This document shows positions 45,521-58,024 of a stretch of 64,000 bases of DNA, piece by piece. Position 1 is the stretch's first letter. Every line of letters starts with the position of its first letter. The DNA comes from Usnea hakonensis (lineage: Eukaryota; Ascomycota; Lecanoromycetes; Lecanorales; Parmeliaceae), in contig BLJB01000003.1 in assembly GCA_013423325.1 (NCBI GenBank), positions 248,001 to 312,000 on the forward strand. The letters are read 5' to 3'. The position numbers and the translations under genes are program-made. The notes below the pieces were generated by a model. It saw only the letters and a program-made list of their open reading frames with translations. It was not told the origin of the DNA and ran no database searches.

Positions 45521-46684
45521 ATGACTGTCGAAGCCTCCCCAAGCCCCACTGGCCCAGAGAAACCTACCTCCGTCTCTGGACCCTCTGTTGCCAATGAACA
45601 GCAAGCCAAGGCTCTCGCGGAGCTGAAAGCTTTGTGTGAGAAGGACAAGCTGTATTGGCCGGCAAGCGAGATTGAAGGACATCCTGCGGAGGGACACAAT
45701 GACGACAACAATCTACTGTATGTTGTTTCATACTTCAAACCCTGTCCATGACATCTTACTTGCCGTATAGACGGTTTCTCGTCGCACGTTCGTATGATCC
45801 CCAGGCTGCATACAAGCAGTACAGCGCCTCAGCAGCCTGGCGCAGGAAAGTCGCCCTCGTGCAGACATATGACAATACGGAGATACAGATATTCGAGCGC
45901 ATGAATCGAGTGGTATGTGCATGTCTTGCTCGATTTGCACTAGTCAGACTCCGGACTCACAGGTGTCACTTAGCAACCCCAATGGACAGGCCGCCGCTGC
46001 CGGCGAGGTATTCCACTCATGGTCTACGTGCTGTCCGAGATCCGTCCGGAGGATCTTGCTCAAATCGCCAAAGAAGATCCCGGACTATCGAGTATCTTCC
46101 TACCGGCAGAATACGTAACAAATTTCACGCAACCTCTTTGCAAAAGGATTCACAATGACGGAGTAGTCGTCAACAAATCCGTAAACATCGTAGATCTTTC
46201 TCACGTTGGGCTTCGCAAATTCTGGAATCTGCGCTCCCTTCTTCAGACCGCAAGTAGCATGGCTACAGCACACTATCCCGAGACGGTGGAGAAAATCTTC
46301 GTTGTTGGAGCCCCCTATTTCTTCCCTACTATCTGGGGTCTCATCACCAGATGGTTCGACCCCGCAACCACAAAGAAGATCTTCGTCCTCTCCGCATCTG
46401 AAGCTACGAAAACATTGACAGAATTCATTGCGCCCGAAAACCTTCCCAAACGCTTTGGAGGTATGCTGGACTGGACATTCCCCATGCGCCCAATGCCAGA
46501 TGCTGAGACCAAGGAGATCATTGGTAGTCTGGCCGACAAGTGGGTTCAAGGGCCAATCCGGTACTTTTCGAAGCCTGAGGGAGACGTCCTCGTGGCCGTA
46601 GGGTCTCAGGATGGGCAATTAAGGCGAGAGACACTCGCCCATATTCCGCGGGGCTCGTCTTCTCTCAACGCGCAGCCACAGTAG
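45521..46684 (+). CDS. CRAL-TRIO (Sec14-like) lipid-binding protein
   Basis: Three exons, join(45521..45717,45771..45912,45974..46684), give 349 residues with introns of 53 and 61 nt. After a Ser/Pro-rich 50-residue lead comes the CRAL-TRIO N-terminal helix bundle (DDNNLLRFLVARSYD, AAWRR), then the lipid-binding domain: PQWTGRRCRRGIPLMVY, followed by DLSHVGLRKFW, and AAHYP-type segments (TAHYPETVEKIFVVGAPYFF, the central strand of the fold). EFIAPENLPKRFGG is the typical end of the domain. The product should bind or exchange phosphatidylinositol or similar lipids between membranes. About 60 further residues after the core are of unknown role. The exon ends are unambiguous. Confidence 0.92.
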
Positions 46685-47741
46685 CTTGCGCCTGCAGCAC
46701 AAGCACTCGTGTGCATGGCTTACGCTTTCTTTTTTATGTTTATTTCATAGCTTTCTGAGCCTCGCCGTTGCACTTCAGCGTCACATCTTTGCATTGTTAG
46801 CAATAGAGAAGCTATAGAGAACTATAAGGAAATAGTCTCAGCAGAGCCTATTAGCAATAAATAAATAAAAACTACGACATGGCTCAAAAAATTTCTAAGA
46901 ATCGGCTCTCCGAAGTACTCTCGTCTCTTCTACAGAGCATAAATTCGAGCCATTGAAAAGGCCATATATGTGGCAAGCAGAACAACCAAAGACACTCAGC
47001 GAGAACGCTTTACGTACTACCCACAATGAGAAATGATCGCCATCAACAAAGTAGACCTTCTCTCAATATCTCTGAAACATGCAGCCAAAGTCTGCAGTGA
47101 GTCCAACTCATATTTCCGGAAACCCTACTAAAGAAGAAGGCACTCAAGGTAGAACCTCCACGTATCCTCCAAACACTGTCAAATCTCCTTCCTACAAATC
47201 AGCGCCCTGGCTCAGAGCGCTAGTGAGCGCATGTCAATGTACCTTAGATGGCAAGGCTCCCCTAGGCCGTGTATCATTCTCCTTCTTGATCAAGTACTTG
47301 CTGTGATGCATGAACGACAGAGAGTTTCAGTTTTTCTGGCGCCACTCGTCCCCGCTGTTCTCACTGACCCAACTCTCCAGTGCTCGCCCATAACGCTTTG
47401 GAAAGGAGCGTTCAGTGCTTTGTCATCGTTGTAGCATTGCCTACCAGCTTCCGCTATATAGAATCCAATCCTGGACATAAGAGGGTATAGCTCCAGTCAT
47501 ACAAAAGATGTGATATAGTATATCGCCATCGTCGGACTTCTATATGTCTACTACATCGCCGGGGAATACGGCGCTGTGTCACGAGCGTACTACTCTTTTT
47601 TTTACAGAGACATTTCAGACTTGTGGTTGGGCTCAGTGGAATTGCTTTGCAAATAAAATAAGATCCCGTACAAAAATTTTCTAAGTCTGAGCAATACCAC
47701 AAAAGTTCTGGACAATGACAAGGAAATGCAGTACAAACAAG
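46685..47741 (+). other. intergenic
   Basis: About 1 kb without a recognisable gene; AT-rich around 46790-46900. Confidence 0.4.
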
Positions 47742-48431
47742 TTAGGCATCACCTAAAGACCAATCGAAGCAAAGAAGCCTGCTCGCCTGAGCACCTGGCA
47801 AGATCAAAAGGCGTCCACCCTCTTCCACCAATGGGATAACCTCCGATCTATCAACCTGCTCTCGCTGAGACGTGTTGTTTGCAGTCCACTCCCAAGCTTT
47901 TACAGCCTGCGCGTCATCACTCCAGGCGATCTCACGCTTGATGGTAGCTTGTTTGCGAGCCTGTGTAGCCTCCCAGCGCTTTCTTTGACTGATCGTTGAG
48001 CAAGCCTCCGGATTGCGTAGCACCTCATGCCTGGTACGACTTTTCATGGCCTCCTCCCAAGCACGGACGGCGTTTAGACCTTTTTCTCGATTGAGGTCGC
48101 GCTGGGCGGAGGCGATTGGTGGCGCTTGAGTGTTGGATTAGATATGTTGGGATTTCCCATCACTATTGCCGTCCATCGCGGTACGACGGTTACCGGTAGG
48201 CAATGCAGCTTCTGGGGATTCAATACGACTTTGCTAGTGCAATACCTCCGGCTTGCGGTAAGCCTGATTCTTTTCACCCACACGTTCGTCGTCCTTGAGT
48301 GTAGATCCCATGAAGCGGTTCGTAGCTTTTCTGACGACAGGAAAGAGGCTTGCAAAGCCTAAGGCTGCGATTATGAAAAAGAGGGCGAGAGCTTCCTCAT
48401 TGGGATGATGAATACTTGGTTTCTGAGACAT
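47742..48431 (-). CDS. small single-pass membrane protein, hypothetical
   Basis: Two exons, complement(join(47742..48101,48246..48431)), give 181 residues; the 144-nt intron has a GTATTG donor and joins in phase. Residues ~15-30 form one hydrophobic segment (LALFFIIAALGFASLF), followed by a basic, then helical region rich in Glu, Arg and Gln with a Trp-rich stretch (WEWTANN). The C-terminal 35 residues are more hydrophobic. I recognise no family. The conserved-looking helix NREKGLNAVRAWEEAM crosses the splice junction, which supports the model. An alternative is that the two exons belong to separate transcripts. Confidence 0.5.
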
Positions 48432-49010
48432 GTTCGGAAGTGCTGAACTGAAAGAGGACTTGTAGAACGACTTGTAGACCGACTTCTATGCTTGAGCCTT
48501 AACAGAGTGGGAAAGCAGAATGTTTTATAGGTGAGTGTTTCAACGGAGCAGTACCACTCATAATGAGACCGTTCGAACAAAGACAATATTTACTTAATGA
48601 GGGTAGCGCCCAAAAGAGGCACAAATATCTGAGAGACATCCACAGCGAGTTTTTAATCACGCGAAATGGCAAGGATACTATCGACAAATGTACCTAGACT
48701 TTTTGTTCTAGTTGGAGCCATGAAGGCTGACGTTAGACATGTGCAAGACACAATGTCTCGAGTGTTTCAGGCAGTAGACTGTGAGAAGGCTGCCCAAGGC
48801 TTCTCACATGGCCATGGATGAGCGTCTTGTAATTCATAGGAAGACTTTCCAGTAAGAGATAATATTGTTGTTAACGCTCCTCTGCAAGGAAGCCCCATAG
48901 GTCACGTGCCTATCAGAAAAATCTCTTGGCACTCTACAGAGTCCTCTCCGCCCTCTCTCCGCATCCATCTCCAGCAACCATTACTTCCCTCCCCCTCCCC
49001 CAGCAAAGCC
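48432..49010 (+). other. intergenic, divergent promoter region
   Basis: No gene seen. Holds the start regions of two divergently transcribed genes; a pyrimidine-rich stretch lies just before 49011. Confidence 0.4.
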
Positions 49011-50098
49011 ATGGGCTGGTTCTGGGGCAAGAAAGCCGACCCCTCAGAAACCAACAACGATCCCCTCCGCGACCTCGACCCCAGCCTCCGCGACTTCCTC
49101 GCCAAAGAATCCCCCATAAAATACACACCCGCTCCACCTCCCCCCACTCCCCAAGAACCCAATCCCTCCACAACCACCTCATCACCCCCAACCCCCGTCG
49201 TTCCCCCCGAATCTCTCTACCAAGACGGCCGCTACGCCCATCTATGGGCCAACTACAAGTCGCTCGCGGCCATTGAAGCGGAAACGAAATCCGAGCAGGA
49301 AAAACTCATGGATGTCATTGAAGGGTTCAATCAGCGAAAAGCGCAGATAGGGCGCGCGGCGGTGGAGAATTGCGTGGAGGAGCAGATTGCTATACAGGAT
49401 TGTTGGGATCAAGGGCGGTGGCGGGATAAGATGATGATGTGCCGAGGGGAGAATAGGACGTTTGAGAGGTGTTATATTATGCAATCGGTTGGTTGGGCTC
49501 TACGGATTTCCTTTCTTTCTTCCTTCCTTCGCGCTTGCGGGATTTTTATTATGATGTACGAGTGCTGACCATCTACACTTTTTGAACCTAATTGCAGAGA
49601 TTCCTAAAAGCCCTCGGCTACCAATCCTCCTTCACGCAGCCCGAATCCGTCGACGAAGCCATCCAAATGCACGCCGACACCCTCTACCACCGCATGCTCT
49701 CCCAAGAAGCCGCCGCCGCCGAAGCCAAAGCCGCCGGGCTACCGGAGCCGGAATTCGCCCCTATCCTCTCCTCAGTCTCCAGATCCACCAACGCAAAACC
49801 CGACACCTCGAGAACAACATCTCCAGCCCCAAAAGCAACGGCGAAAAATGCGCTGCCAAATCTTGCGCCGGAAACGCGAGAATACCTGACGCCGGCGGCG
49901 CAGGCTGAGTTGAGGGAGCGGATGAAGGGTATGACGCCGGTGGAGAGGGAGTTGGAGGAGCAGGGGACGGTGATGGAGGTGAGGATGGCGAGCGAGGCGG
50001 GGAGGCAGGTGTCGACTGTTTTTGGGGAGAGGAAGAAGAGGAGAGAGGATGGGACGGCGACAATGGGTGATACGATTAGTGGATGGTTTGGGTGGTAA
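49011..50098 (+). CDS. EMI1: Emi1-like twin CX9C mitochondrial protein with C-terminal extension
   Basis: Two exons, join(49011..49487,49598..50098), give 325 residues; the 110-nt intron has a GTTGGT donor and a TTGCAG acceptor, phase 0. The start is the ATG after the pyrimidine-rich leader; an upstream in-frame Met at 48906 would add 35 residues that look untranslated. MGWFWGKK and DLDPSLRDFLAKESP are the conserved lead of the Emi1/DUF3128 family, followed by a Pro-rich linker. Residues ~120-158 carry two CX9C pairs (CVEEQIAIQDC and CRGENRTFERC), the coiled-coil-helix fold imported into the intermembrane space by Mia40. The second exon continues with RFLKALGYQ and AIQMHADTLYHRML, then a charged, Ala-rich tail ending in ISGWFGW. 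Yeast EMI1 is linked to meiotic induction and respiratory function. Confidence 0.82.
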
Positions 50099-50359
50099 AT
50101 ACTCTGAATGCCTGAAATCAACATACGAAGGACATGTCATTCTGGTTTATACGGTGCCGAGACTCTGTTCGGCCGAAGCAGAACCAAAGCTCGATACATG
50201 AGACTATGTATGCCATGTGAGGCATTTGATATATGTATTTTGTTGAGTCTGGCATACAGACCGGCTCGTGTATCATTACATGGGATCTCAAATATGATCA
50301 CCCTCACCATGAAACGCCCGCTCGACAATGCTGAATAATGCTGAAGAAAATCGAAGCAG

Positions 50360-52644
50360 TCAAGGCCAAGCCCCCTGCTGTTGCTGCGGTTGCCCAGGCC
50401 TCGGGAAGATAGGAACAGTGTCTAATTGTTCGAATCCACCCATCGTACCCTGGCCCGCCTGCCAGCTCTGTCCTGTTTGCTGGTTCACAAATGCGCTCTG
50501 CCGGAATGGGTTGGTACCTGTCTGACTTGGCACTAACGGTGATGCTGTAGGAGGAGATACGGTATGCGCGAATGGGTTTGTTCCTGTACGATGAGGCGTG
50601 ACGGGATTATTTGGGGATGATTGTTGCTGGGGTTGGGGCGCGGGTTGCATCGTGAAAGGGGAGTTCTGTTGGCTTTGGGACGGTGGAGAGGAAAAAGGAG
50701 ATGCTTGTGCAGTCGGCTGAGGTGCGAACGGAGAGTTTTGCATTTGGCCTGTGGATTGGCTAGAAATGTTGCGGGCGAACGGATTGGTGGACTGGTGTTG
50801 TAATGGTGAGGCGATGGGTGGGGTATTCTGATAGGAGGGGTTTGAAGCTCCAGTGGGCTGAGGCATCATAGATTGTCGGAAAGGATTCGACGATCCTGTC
50901 TGTTGTGGAGCGAACGACTGTGGCGTTGTAAAAGATCTCTGCGGAGGGCCAAAGGAGGTTTCACCTGTGGTGAAATGCTGTTGCGGATGTGAAAATTGCA
51001 TGGCATTGTTCTGGGGCGCGCTTGGAAAAAGGTCTTGCTGTTGCGTGAAGGGCTGCTGACCGTAGCCGCCAAAGCCGGCTCCCGTGAAATTCTGCTGCAC
51101 AGGCTGTTGTGCCTGAGGTTGCCCAAATGGGTTTGCACTGCCGAAAGTCCCGCCGTTCTGTGGTTGCGGCTGCTGCCCGTTCTGTGCAAAGAAGTTCTGT
51201 TGTGGGATCGAGACTCCCGTTTGCTGTGGTACTGCCTGCTGTTGTAGGTACTGAGGTCCTGTTTGGAAATTCGGCATTTGCTGCTGAGGTGCCGACGCCA
51301 TTGGTTGTTGATTCTGCTCGATTGAATCGAAGAAGTCTATCAAGTCCGGAGCCGGACCTTTGACCTCCGGTTTGACTGGGGCTGGCTGTGGGGCGACTTT
51401 CGGCTCAGTGAACGGTTTGCTTGCTCCGGCCTTGTTCACAGAGAGCTTTGAGAAACCGTCTTTAGGCCCAGAAGCCCCATTACTTGCGGTCTTCTTCCCC
51501 TTCTTCGCATCTTGCTGGGCCAGATACTGCCGCCTGTTAATCTCGAAATCTGGATCCTTGAGATATTCTTCCAGGGAAGAAGTTAAGCTAGTCGGAGCGT
51601 GCTTGAGCTTTGGAATCTCTAGTCGTGTTGCATTTTCGTATTGTCTTGCAGTACTCAGAAATTCCACGACTAGATTGGTCTGCTTAGTGAATGTCTTGTA
51701 GATAGCCAGAGCCCTTTCCGCATCATATTTTGACATCTCAAAATAATGTTCTGGTCAGCCTATGTTAGCCAGCGATTCGGCGCTTTACATGACGAAGACT
51801 CGTACCAAGAACATTGATTGTTCCTTCATTCATGACGCCGTAGAGTATCAAAAGGTCCATAGTCAGCAACCGAAAAGCGCATACAGTGATCTCATTTTCC
51901 GCCTCTGTATTGAGCAGCTATCAAAGCGGTCAGTGCTCCCCTACCAGGTATGCCGAGATGTGGACTATTAGCACTTACATCACATTGCAGCAGCTTCGAA
52001 ATTTGGCTCTGCACAGCTTCCGTTTCCCTCAGTAGGCCCTTGTCTATAGTCTGCCTCTTGAGTCGGGTAGGACCTTCCCTGACCCAATCTATTCTAGTAT
52101 CCTTGTACGCTTTGGCCCGAGCCAGTAGATAGGTGTAGTAGTGCCTGATATTGGTCCCCTGGACCTGTACTAGCCGCCCATATCCATCAGCATAGCCTCA
52201 AGCGGTAGAGCTCTTGTGAGGGAGGGCCCCCATCTCTTTCAAACATGTGAACCCACTTTCTGTCGGCCCCCGCGCAGACACCATGTTATATTCCTTAGAC
52301 GTACCGTCAGAGAAATTGCTTATGGCAAGCTTAGAAGGTGTTTCCGCTACGTATTTTAGGGTCACGTTAGGTTCCCCTTCCCGTATCATGAGATGTACTA
52401 TGATGAGTGACTTGAAGACGATGGTCCATGTTGAGTCCCTAAGGCGGTTTTGAAGAGCTCGAAAGATTTCCGCGACTCCGGCTTCGCCAGCGTGGGTTGC
52501 GACCAGGATGTGTTCGACGTATTTGGCTTTGGGTGGCGCTAGCTATTTCTGTCTGTTAACAACAGGCTCGTAGCACTGACAGATGAAGTTTCTTGCCTTG
52601 ATCTTGGTCCCGCCTTTGACCGACTTTTCGAATGATCCGGACAT
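50360..52644 (-). CDS. YAP1801: AP180/CALM-type clathrin adaptor with ANTH domain
   Basis: Five exons, complement(join(50360..51750,51806..51917,51979..52169,52305..52542,52597..52644)), give 659 residues, phases closing. Residues 1-280 form the ANTH domain: SFEKSVKGGTKIK (phosphoinositide-binding Lys cluster), APPKAKYVEHILVATH, then IVFKSLIIVHLMIREG. A Gln-rich tail follows with a DLIDFF acidic/hydrophobic box and at least five NPF tripeptides, which bind EH domains of Ede1/Pan1-type proteins. It recruits clathrin and synaptobrevin-type cargo to endocytic sites at the plasma membrane. The first intron (52543-52596) has a GC donor (GCAAGA) instead of GT, with a normal AG acceptor; no alternative keeps the conserved frame. 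The start codon is the Met of MSGSFEKS. Confidence 0.92.
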
Positions 52645-54320
52645 GGCAGATGAGCGCCGTGGCGACGTGAAGTGCGGGCTTGTCTATTCACAATGGGACT
52701 GCTTGTAACGAAAGCAAAGTATCAAAGGTTTTGCGCGTTGCGTCCAAGCTATGACGAGAGCCCCAGGTATGGGATCATATTGCCACTGTGGAGGTATTTG
52801 CAAGATCCGAGTGTCCCTCCAGTGGAACTAATCAGAAGCGCACGTGTTGGCGGCAGGGCGCCAGACCAGGCATTTGTATTCGTCGTCAATTTAGATTTAC
52901 TTGACCGCGCTGTTCCTGCACCAATGATAATATAGCATCAATAGTTGGGCCATTGGTTGTAGATGGACTTGTTCCGTTGTGGACGACAATTCGGGGTCTC
53001 CGTCGGGCTGCGGACCATGACGATGCTTGGCGCTGGTCCCACTATCGGATCCCCAGCAGTAATTACCTTTTCGGAACACTACGACGCCTTCACCTACTGT
53101 GGATGCTGCACCATGGAGTACTATGTCTACAGTGTGTTGATGCCTTCTTAATGGTCGTAGAATGTAGACAGCTTTCTGAATGGTTTCCTGATCTTTGAAT
53201 TTATTCTACCGGATCAAGAGGTAAGGATGTTGCGCCATTGTTACGTCCATACGACTATTTGATGGCTATGGGTAGCTTGAGAATGATGGATTGTTGACAG
53301 CACTGGGCTCAATTTGCCGCGCAGCATTCATGACCCTCAGTATTGCTTGAGCTGAGCATCTAGAGCGCCTACGGCCAAGTATTTCCGCAAGGCAGTACCA
53401 ATAGAGCAATGACCAGAACACGAGGAACAATGACCTTGAAAATGCGATCGTCGGAGGTATGTATTGCTTTATGTACATGGCGTACTTGTGAACAGGCTCT
53501 CACGCAGAGCACACATTTCAACGCCCAAAACTCGCGGATGGAGGGTACAGTGCGTAGATGATGGTAGGACACCTTCCAAGTTGAAGATCAGAGATGCCTT
53601 CATCGCGTCCGCGAAGTAACAAGGTGTGTGCCGAACGCCTATTTCATACTCCCCAAGTCACCGACACGCAGCCACTCAAGCCCGGTGAAAGGAGAGCCGC
53701 ATGCCAGATCAGAGGGGAGCTTGTCATATGCTACACTCTAGGCTTTCATCATCTACATGAGGCGTTAGCTTGAATGTTGACTTGCAAATGGGACTTCGGC
53801 TCACATGTTCAAAACTTGGAAGGATGAAGGAGTTGAAATTTGACTTTCCGCGAGAGTTTATATTGCGGGCAGAACCCCGCTAGCGCTCGATTAGGAAATT
53901 AGCTCTTGAAAGCTGCCGATCCCGCGCTACAATTTACAACTCCATCTGGAATCCTTGAATCTTTCATCAACAGAACAAGCGTTGGGCTGAACCTCTACCG
54001 AAGGATTAGTACTGAAACCGCTTAGTCGAGACAATTGCATTCTTGTTCCACCTTCAGACGGAGACCTCCACGCCAACGCTCCTCCAGTCCGAACTATTGG
54101 CTGTTCCCTGGCTTGACGAACCCCGTCAACAGCTCTATGTCCACGAGAGCATGCTATAATGTCCGATTTACTTATACAGAGATATCGAACTTTGTTCGAT
54201 GGTCAAAAAGGAGGGCCATTGAGGATGGAGTAATCTGTCGATCACACATTTCGCATCGATGCTCATTTGAAAGGGCTCGTCAGGGATGTCGCTCGCTACA
54301 CCAATCTGCCTCTCTTCGTC
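52645..54320 (+). other. intergenic
   Basis: About 1.7 kb with no supported gene. Frames at 52672-53198 show no family features. The last 300 bases are upstream of the synthetase gene and may hold an extra 5' exon. Confidence 0.35.
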
Positions 54321-56376
54321 ATGAAAGTACAGACGTGCGGAGTGGACCACTCTTTATGGACAGATACAAGCGATCTCGTATGTACTGTCCTCAGCCGCGC
54401 CTTGTCCCGGACGCCGACGCTTATCAGTATAACTGCAAGTAAACCTTCCCAAAGCTGATCATCAGATGTGGAGCCTCTCGGAAGAATACCTACAAGCATC
54501 TCCCGGGAAAGAGGTGGTTCTGCATGGCTACCTTGGTCCACGTTCCGACTTGTCGAAGAAGCTGTCCTTTGTCACCCTTTTTGATCCGACTTATGAAAAA
54601 CGCATCCAGATCCTTGCGACCCCAAGTCAGTCGAGTCAGGAAAATCAAGACGTTCATCAAAAATTGAAGTCAATAAAGGCGAACTCCCCAGTGGCTCTAA
54701 GGGGCATCTTTCAGCCTAGACCGGAAGCGCAGCAAAATCGCCGACTTCCACTAAACAAATCGCCATGTACACTTGATGATTTTGAGATCAAGTTGAGCGA
54801 AATAAATAGTCTTAATGACTTTCCAGCTGATATTGTCATGACTCCTGAGTCAGAATTCTCTCCCGAGCAGCGCCACCTCCAAATTAGGACGAATAGACAC
54901 ATTTCTGGCGCTCTCGCTCTACGTAATGATGTCGCGTACCTCTGTAGGAAAATTCTCAATACGAGTCTCGGCTTTTTGGATATAGAAACACCCATTCTCT
55001 TCAAATCTACTTCTGAAGGTGCACGAGAGTTTATCGTACCCACAAGGCGGAAAGGACTCTCATATGCATTGCCCCAGAGCCCTCAACAATTTAAGCAGAT
55101 TCTTATGGCGAGTGGAGTACGAAAGTATTATCAATTTGCCCGATGCTTTCGGGATGAGGACTTACGAGCCGATAGGCAGCCTGAGTTTACCCAGGTAAAC
55201 AGTCTCATTACGTGTCTGTTCATAAGCGTAGGCTAACTTGGTATCGTGTAGTTGGATATAGAGCAAGCTTTCGCGAAAGCTGATGATGTGCTAGAGACCG
55301 TCGAAGAACTCATATGCAACATTTGGAAGGAATTCCTTGAAATCAAACTTCCAAACCCGTTCCCTCGTATGACCTATTCGCAAGCGATGTTGAATTATGG
55401 TTCAGACAAACCCGACTTGCGCATTCCGATACAACCATTTTCCAGAATCGACCATCTCTTACCAGCTGATCTGGTTAATAAGATAACCTCCCTGACCAAA
55501 CCTGTTGTCGAGGTAATGATAGTCCCGGCAGAGGGCTCTATAGGAGACATCCGTCGTTTGATTGGTGGCTTTTTCGATTCGCCAGCTAACAAGCGCTTCC
55601 TTGATAATCCTTCAGGGGGTCCTGGCATATTCATATACGACTCCGCAAAGCCCCTGCAAGGCCTATCTGCGTTTGGCTTCGAAGCCGTTGAAGAGCTAGA
55701 GAGGATGTTCGATCTTCAGGATGGCTATATTATCATTCTGCAAGCTCGGGAGGATGTTCGTTTAAGGGGTGGATCTACCCCACTAGGTCACATGCGCACC
55801 GCCGTTTACAGGGCTCTTGAGAGCCTTACACCCCTTAAATGGACAGACTTCAAACCAGTCTGGATTACTGATTTTCCCCTCTTCTCGCCATCCAACTCAG
55901 ATGAACCAGGTCAGGGTGGAAATGCTGGTTTGGCATCTACCCATCACCCTTTTACGTCACCCAAGACCGCTGGAGACGTGGACATGCTGCTAGGAGATCC
56001 TTCGCAAGTTATTGGGGACCATTACGACTTGGTCATCAATGGAGAAGAGATAGGTGGAGGCAGCCGACGTATTCACCATGCAGAAATGCAGGAATTCATC
56101 ATGCGTGATATCCTCAAAATGGACGACGACCGTATCGCGGAATTCTCTCATCTTCTGGAAGCTCTCAGGTCTGGCTGTCCGCCACATGCTGGGATTGCGC
56201 TGGGATTTGACAGACTAGTTGCTATGATTCATGCAAGTAAATCAGAGAAGCAGACTACTCTCAGGGATGTGATCGCCTTTCCCAAAAGTGGTAAGGGAGA
56301 TGACCTGATGATGAAGAGCCCTGGTCTTATGACCGAAGATATACTTGAGACTTATCATCTCAAGCTGCGAGAATGA
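54321..56376 (+). CDS. MSD1: mitochondrial aspartyl-tRNA synthetase
   Basis: Exons join(54321..54377,54466..55194,55252..56376) give 636 residues, normal for the bacterial-type mitochondrial enzyme. The second and third exons are secure; the first is proposed because QTCG immediately before GKEVVLHGYLG matches the start of the OB-fold anticodon domain. A separate exon with the targeting peptide may lie upstream. Residues ~30-140 are the OB fold; then class II motif 1, motif 2 (FARCFRDEDLRADRQPEF) and motif 3 (GIALGFDRLVAMI), with the GAD-type insertion in between. It charges mitochondrial tRNA-Asp with aspartate in the matrix. HLQIRTNR and GAREFIVP are family blocks. The intron at 55195-55251 falls within motif 2 with no frame change. 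Confidence 0.9.
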
Positions 56377-56584
56377 GCCATCGTGTGTATTGGTATCATC
56401 AATCATCTTTGATGGAACTCACATGCCAGCTAATTGAGAACCTTTCGTGTCTGGTATTCGTAGCTTCTGTACTTTAAAATCCGCTAAGAATTCCCAAATT
56501 GATTACGCACAAGTTGGTCGTAGATTTACTTCTTTATGATACCAAGGTGCAACGCACGTTAAAGACCTTTCAAGACCTCAAAAA

Positions 56585-57280
56585 ATGGCATTCTCTTCCG
56601 TCATTACAGTAAATACCTTTCCGCTTACACCGTCCGCCTTCGAACCTTTTGGTGACGTTTTCATATCCCCACTCCCCTCCTCCACCACGACCCCACCAAG
56701 CTCTCCGCCCCACGGCTCCATCGCCGCAAACCAAGGCACCGCTCTCAAATTCGCCGACATAGCTCCAGTCACCTCGACCTACCATACGTCCCCTAGTGGT
56801 ACTCCTGCCAGACCATCCATGAGCCTTTTCTCGTGCTTCCCACGAGCCCTCCGCACATCCAAAGGCCAGCAAATCTTCGATGTCCAAGTTCTAGAAAGAC
56901 ATCCCTACACAACCCAGACCTTCACACCCCTCGCCTCCACGACCGCCAATACAGCCAAAGCCATCATAATCGTTGCCCCCACTCTCCCCACCCCTCCCCC
57001 TCCTCCGCCATCGCCTCCGGCCCTAACGCCCTACTTTCCACAACTTCAGTCGAAAAAAGCTGGTCTCCCTGATTTACAGAACTTGAAAGCTTTTGTGGCA
57101 GAGCAGGGTATGGGTATTACGTATGGAGTGGGAACGTGGCATGCACCAATGGTTGTGGTGGGAGGGAGGGTGGATTTTGTGGTGGTGCAGCATGTGAGTG
57201 GGAAGGGGGATGAAGATTGTCAGGAAGTGGATGTGCAAGGGGTGGAGGTGGTGGTGGGAGGAGCATGCTCAAAGCTGTGA
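56585..57280 (+). CDS. DAL3: ureidoglycolate lyase
   Basis: A single exon of 231 residues, full length for the fungal family. LTPSAFEPFGDV near the N-terminus and GTWHAPMVVVGGRVDFVVVQ near the C-terminus are the two conserved blocks of the ureidoglycolate lyase (allantoin pathway) cupin-like fold; between them, the VLERHPYTTQTFTPL segment carries further conserved substrate-pocket residues. It splits (S)-ureidoglycolate to glyoxylate and urea at the end of purine-ring catabolism, letting the fungus use allantoin as nitrogen source. A Pro-rich insertion (residues ~130-150) is unusual. The gene lies alone, not beside other allantoin genes in this window. Confidence 0.88.
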   Translation: MAFSSVITVNTFPLTPSAFEPFGDVFISPLPSSTTTPPSSPPHGSIAANQGTALKFADIAPVTSTYHTSPSGTPARPSMSLFSCFPRALRTSKGQQIFDVQVLERHPYTTQTFTPLASTTANTAKAIIIVAPTLPTPPPPPPSPPALTPYFPQLQSKKAGLPDLQNLKAFVAEQGMGITYGVGTWHAPMVVVGGRVDFVVVQHVSGKGDEDCQEVDVQGVEVVVGGACSKL

Positions 57281-57463
57281 CGGGCTTGGAGCCTGTAAAA
57301 AAAAACTTGAAGAGTGGAAAGACATCAATTGCTAGCCTGGGGGTGTTCATCTAGGCCGGCATGCATGATATCCGAGAGTGCAATCGGTCTGCGAATATCT
57401 ACATCCTCACGTCTTTCGGCTCAGACCTCGTCGCAACCTTCTCACTCCAAGCCTAGTCAAGCA

Positions 57464-58024
57464 TCACATAAGATCCATCGCAGTATCCTCCTCCATCTTT
57501 ATGTGCTCTATCGATAAGTTTCCGAGTGTCTGCGTGAGCTCGTCGCTGTTAGGGCTCATGAACTCCAGAAGTTTATTCCTCTGCTGCACCGGCTCCGACT
57601 TAGGGCCCCCACGGAAGAGTATTATCGACACATCTTCAAGGAGGTATTCGAGTTGTGAGATCTCCTTGAGTGTTTTCGCTCCTTCGTCAACTGTCAAAGC
57701 CAATCTCGCTAGGTGGATTACTGTCTGGAAGGCCTTCTTTTCCAACTCTTCGGCATGGGAGCGAAGCGGAATTTGCCGTGTCATCTGGATTCCCACCAAA
57801 TGTGTCAATATCATGTGGACGTCGCAGAGCGCCGAGGTGATGTCTTCGAACTCTCGCATGGGAGGAATTGGAGGAGATATAGTGTCATTAGGACCCGAGG
57901 TAGCAATTCTGAGACGTCTATCGATGAACCCGAGCTGTTCGCTGTAATTGGAACAACGTTCACGCAGGGCTTTCTCGTGTACTGGGACAATCCTATACAT
58001 AATCTCGGTAAGCTGTGACAGCAT
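57464..58024 (-). CDS. hypothetical helical protein
   Basis: A frame of 186 residues starting at the ATG at 58024. The sequence is mostly amphipathic helix with conserved-looking hydrophobic spacing (LCDVHMILTHLVGIQ and FQTVIHLARLALTV), no Cys or membrane segments, and an acidic end. It may be the C-terminal part of a longer regulatory protein, such as a fungal Zn-cluster regulator, but no DNA-binding domain lies upstream. Function unassigned. Confidence 0.4.
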   Translation of the reverse strand: MLSQLTEIMYRIVPVHEKALRERCSNYSEQLGFIDRRLRIATSGPNDTISPPIPPMREFEDITSALCDVHMILTHLVGIQMTRQIPLRSHAEELEKKAFQTVIHLARLALTVDEGAKTLKEISQLEYLLEDVSIILFRGGPKSEPVQQRNKLLEFMSPNSDELTQTLGNLSIEHIKMEEDTAMDLM

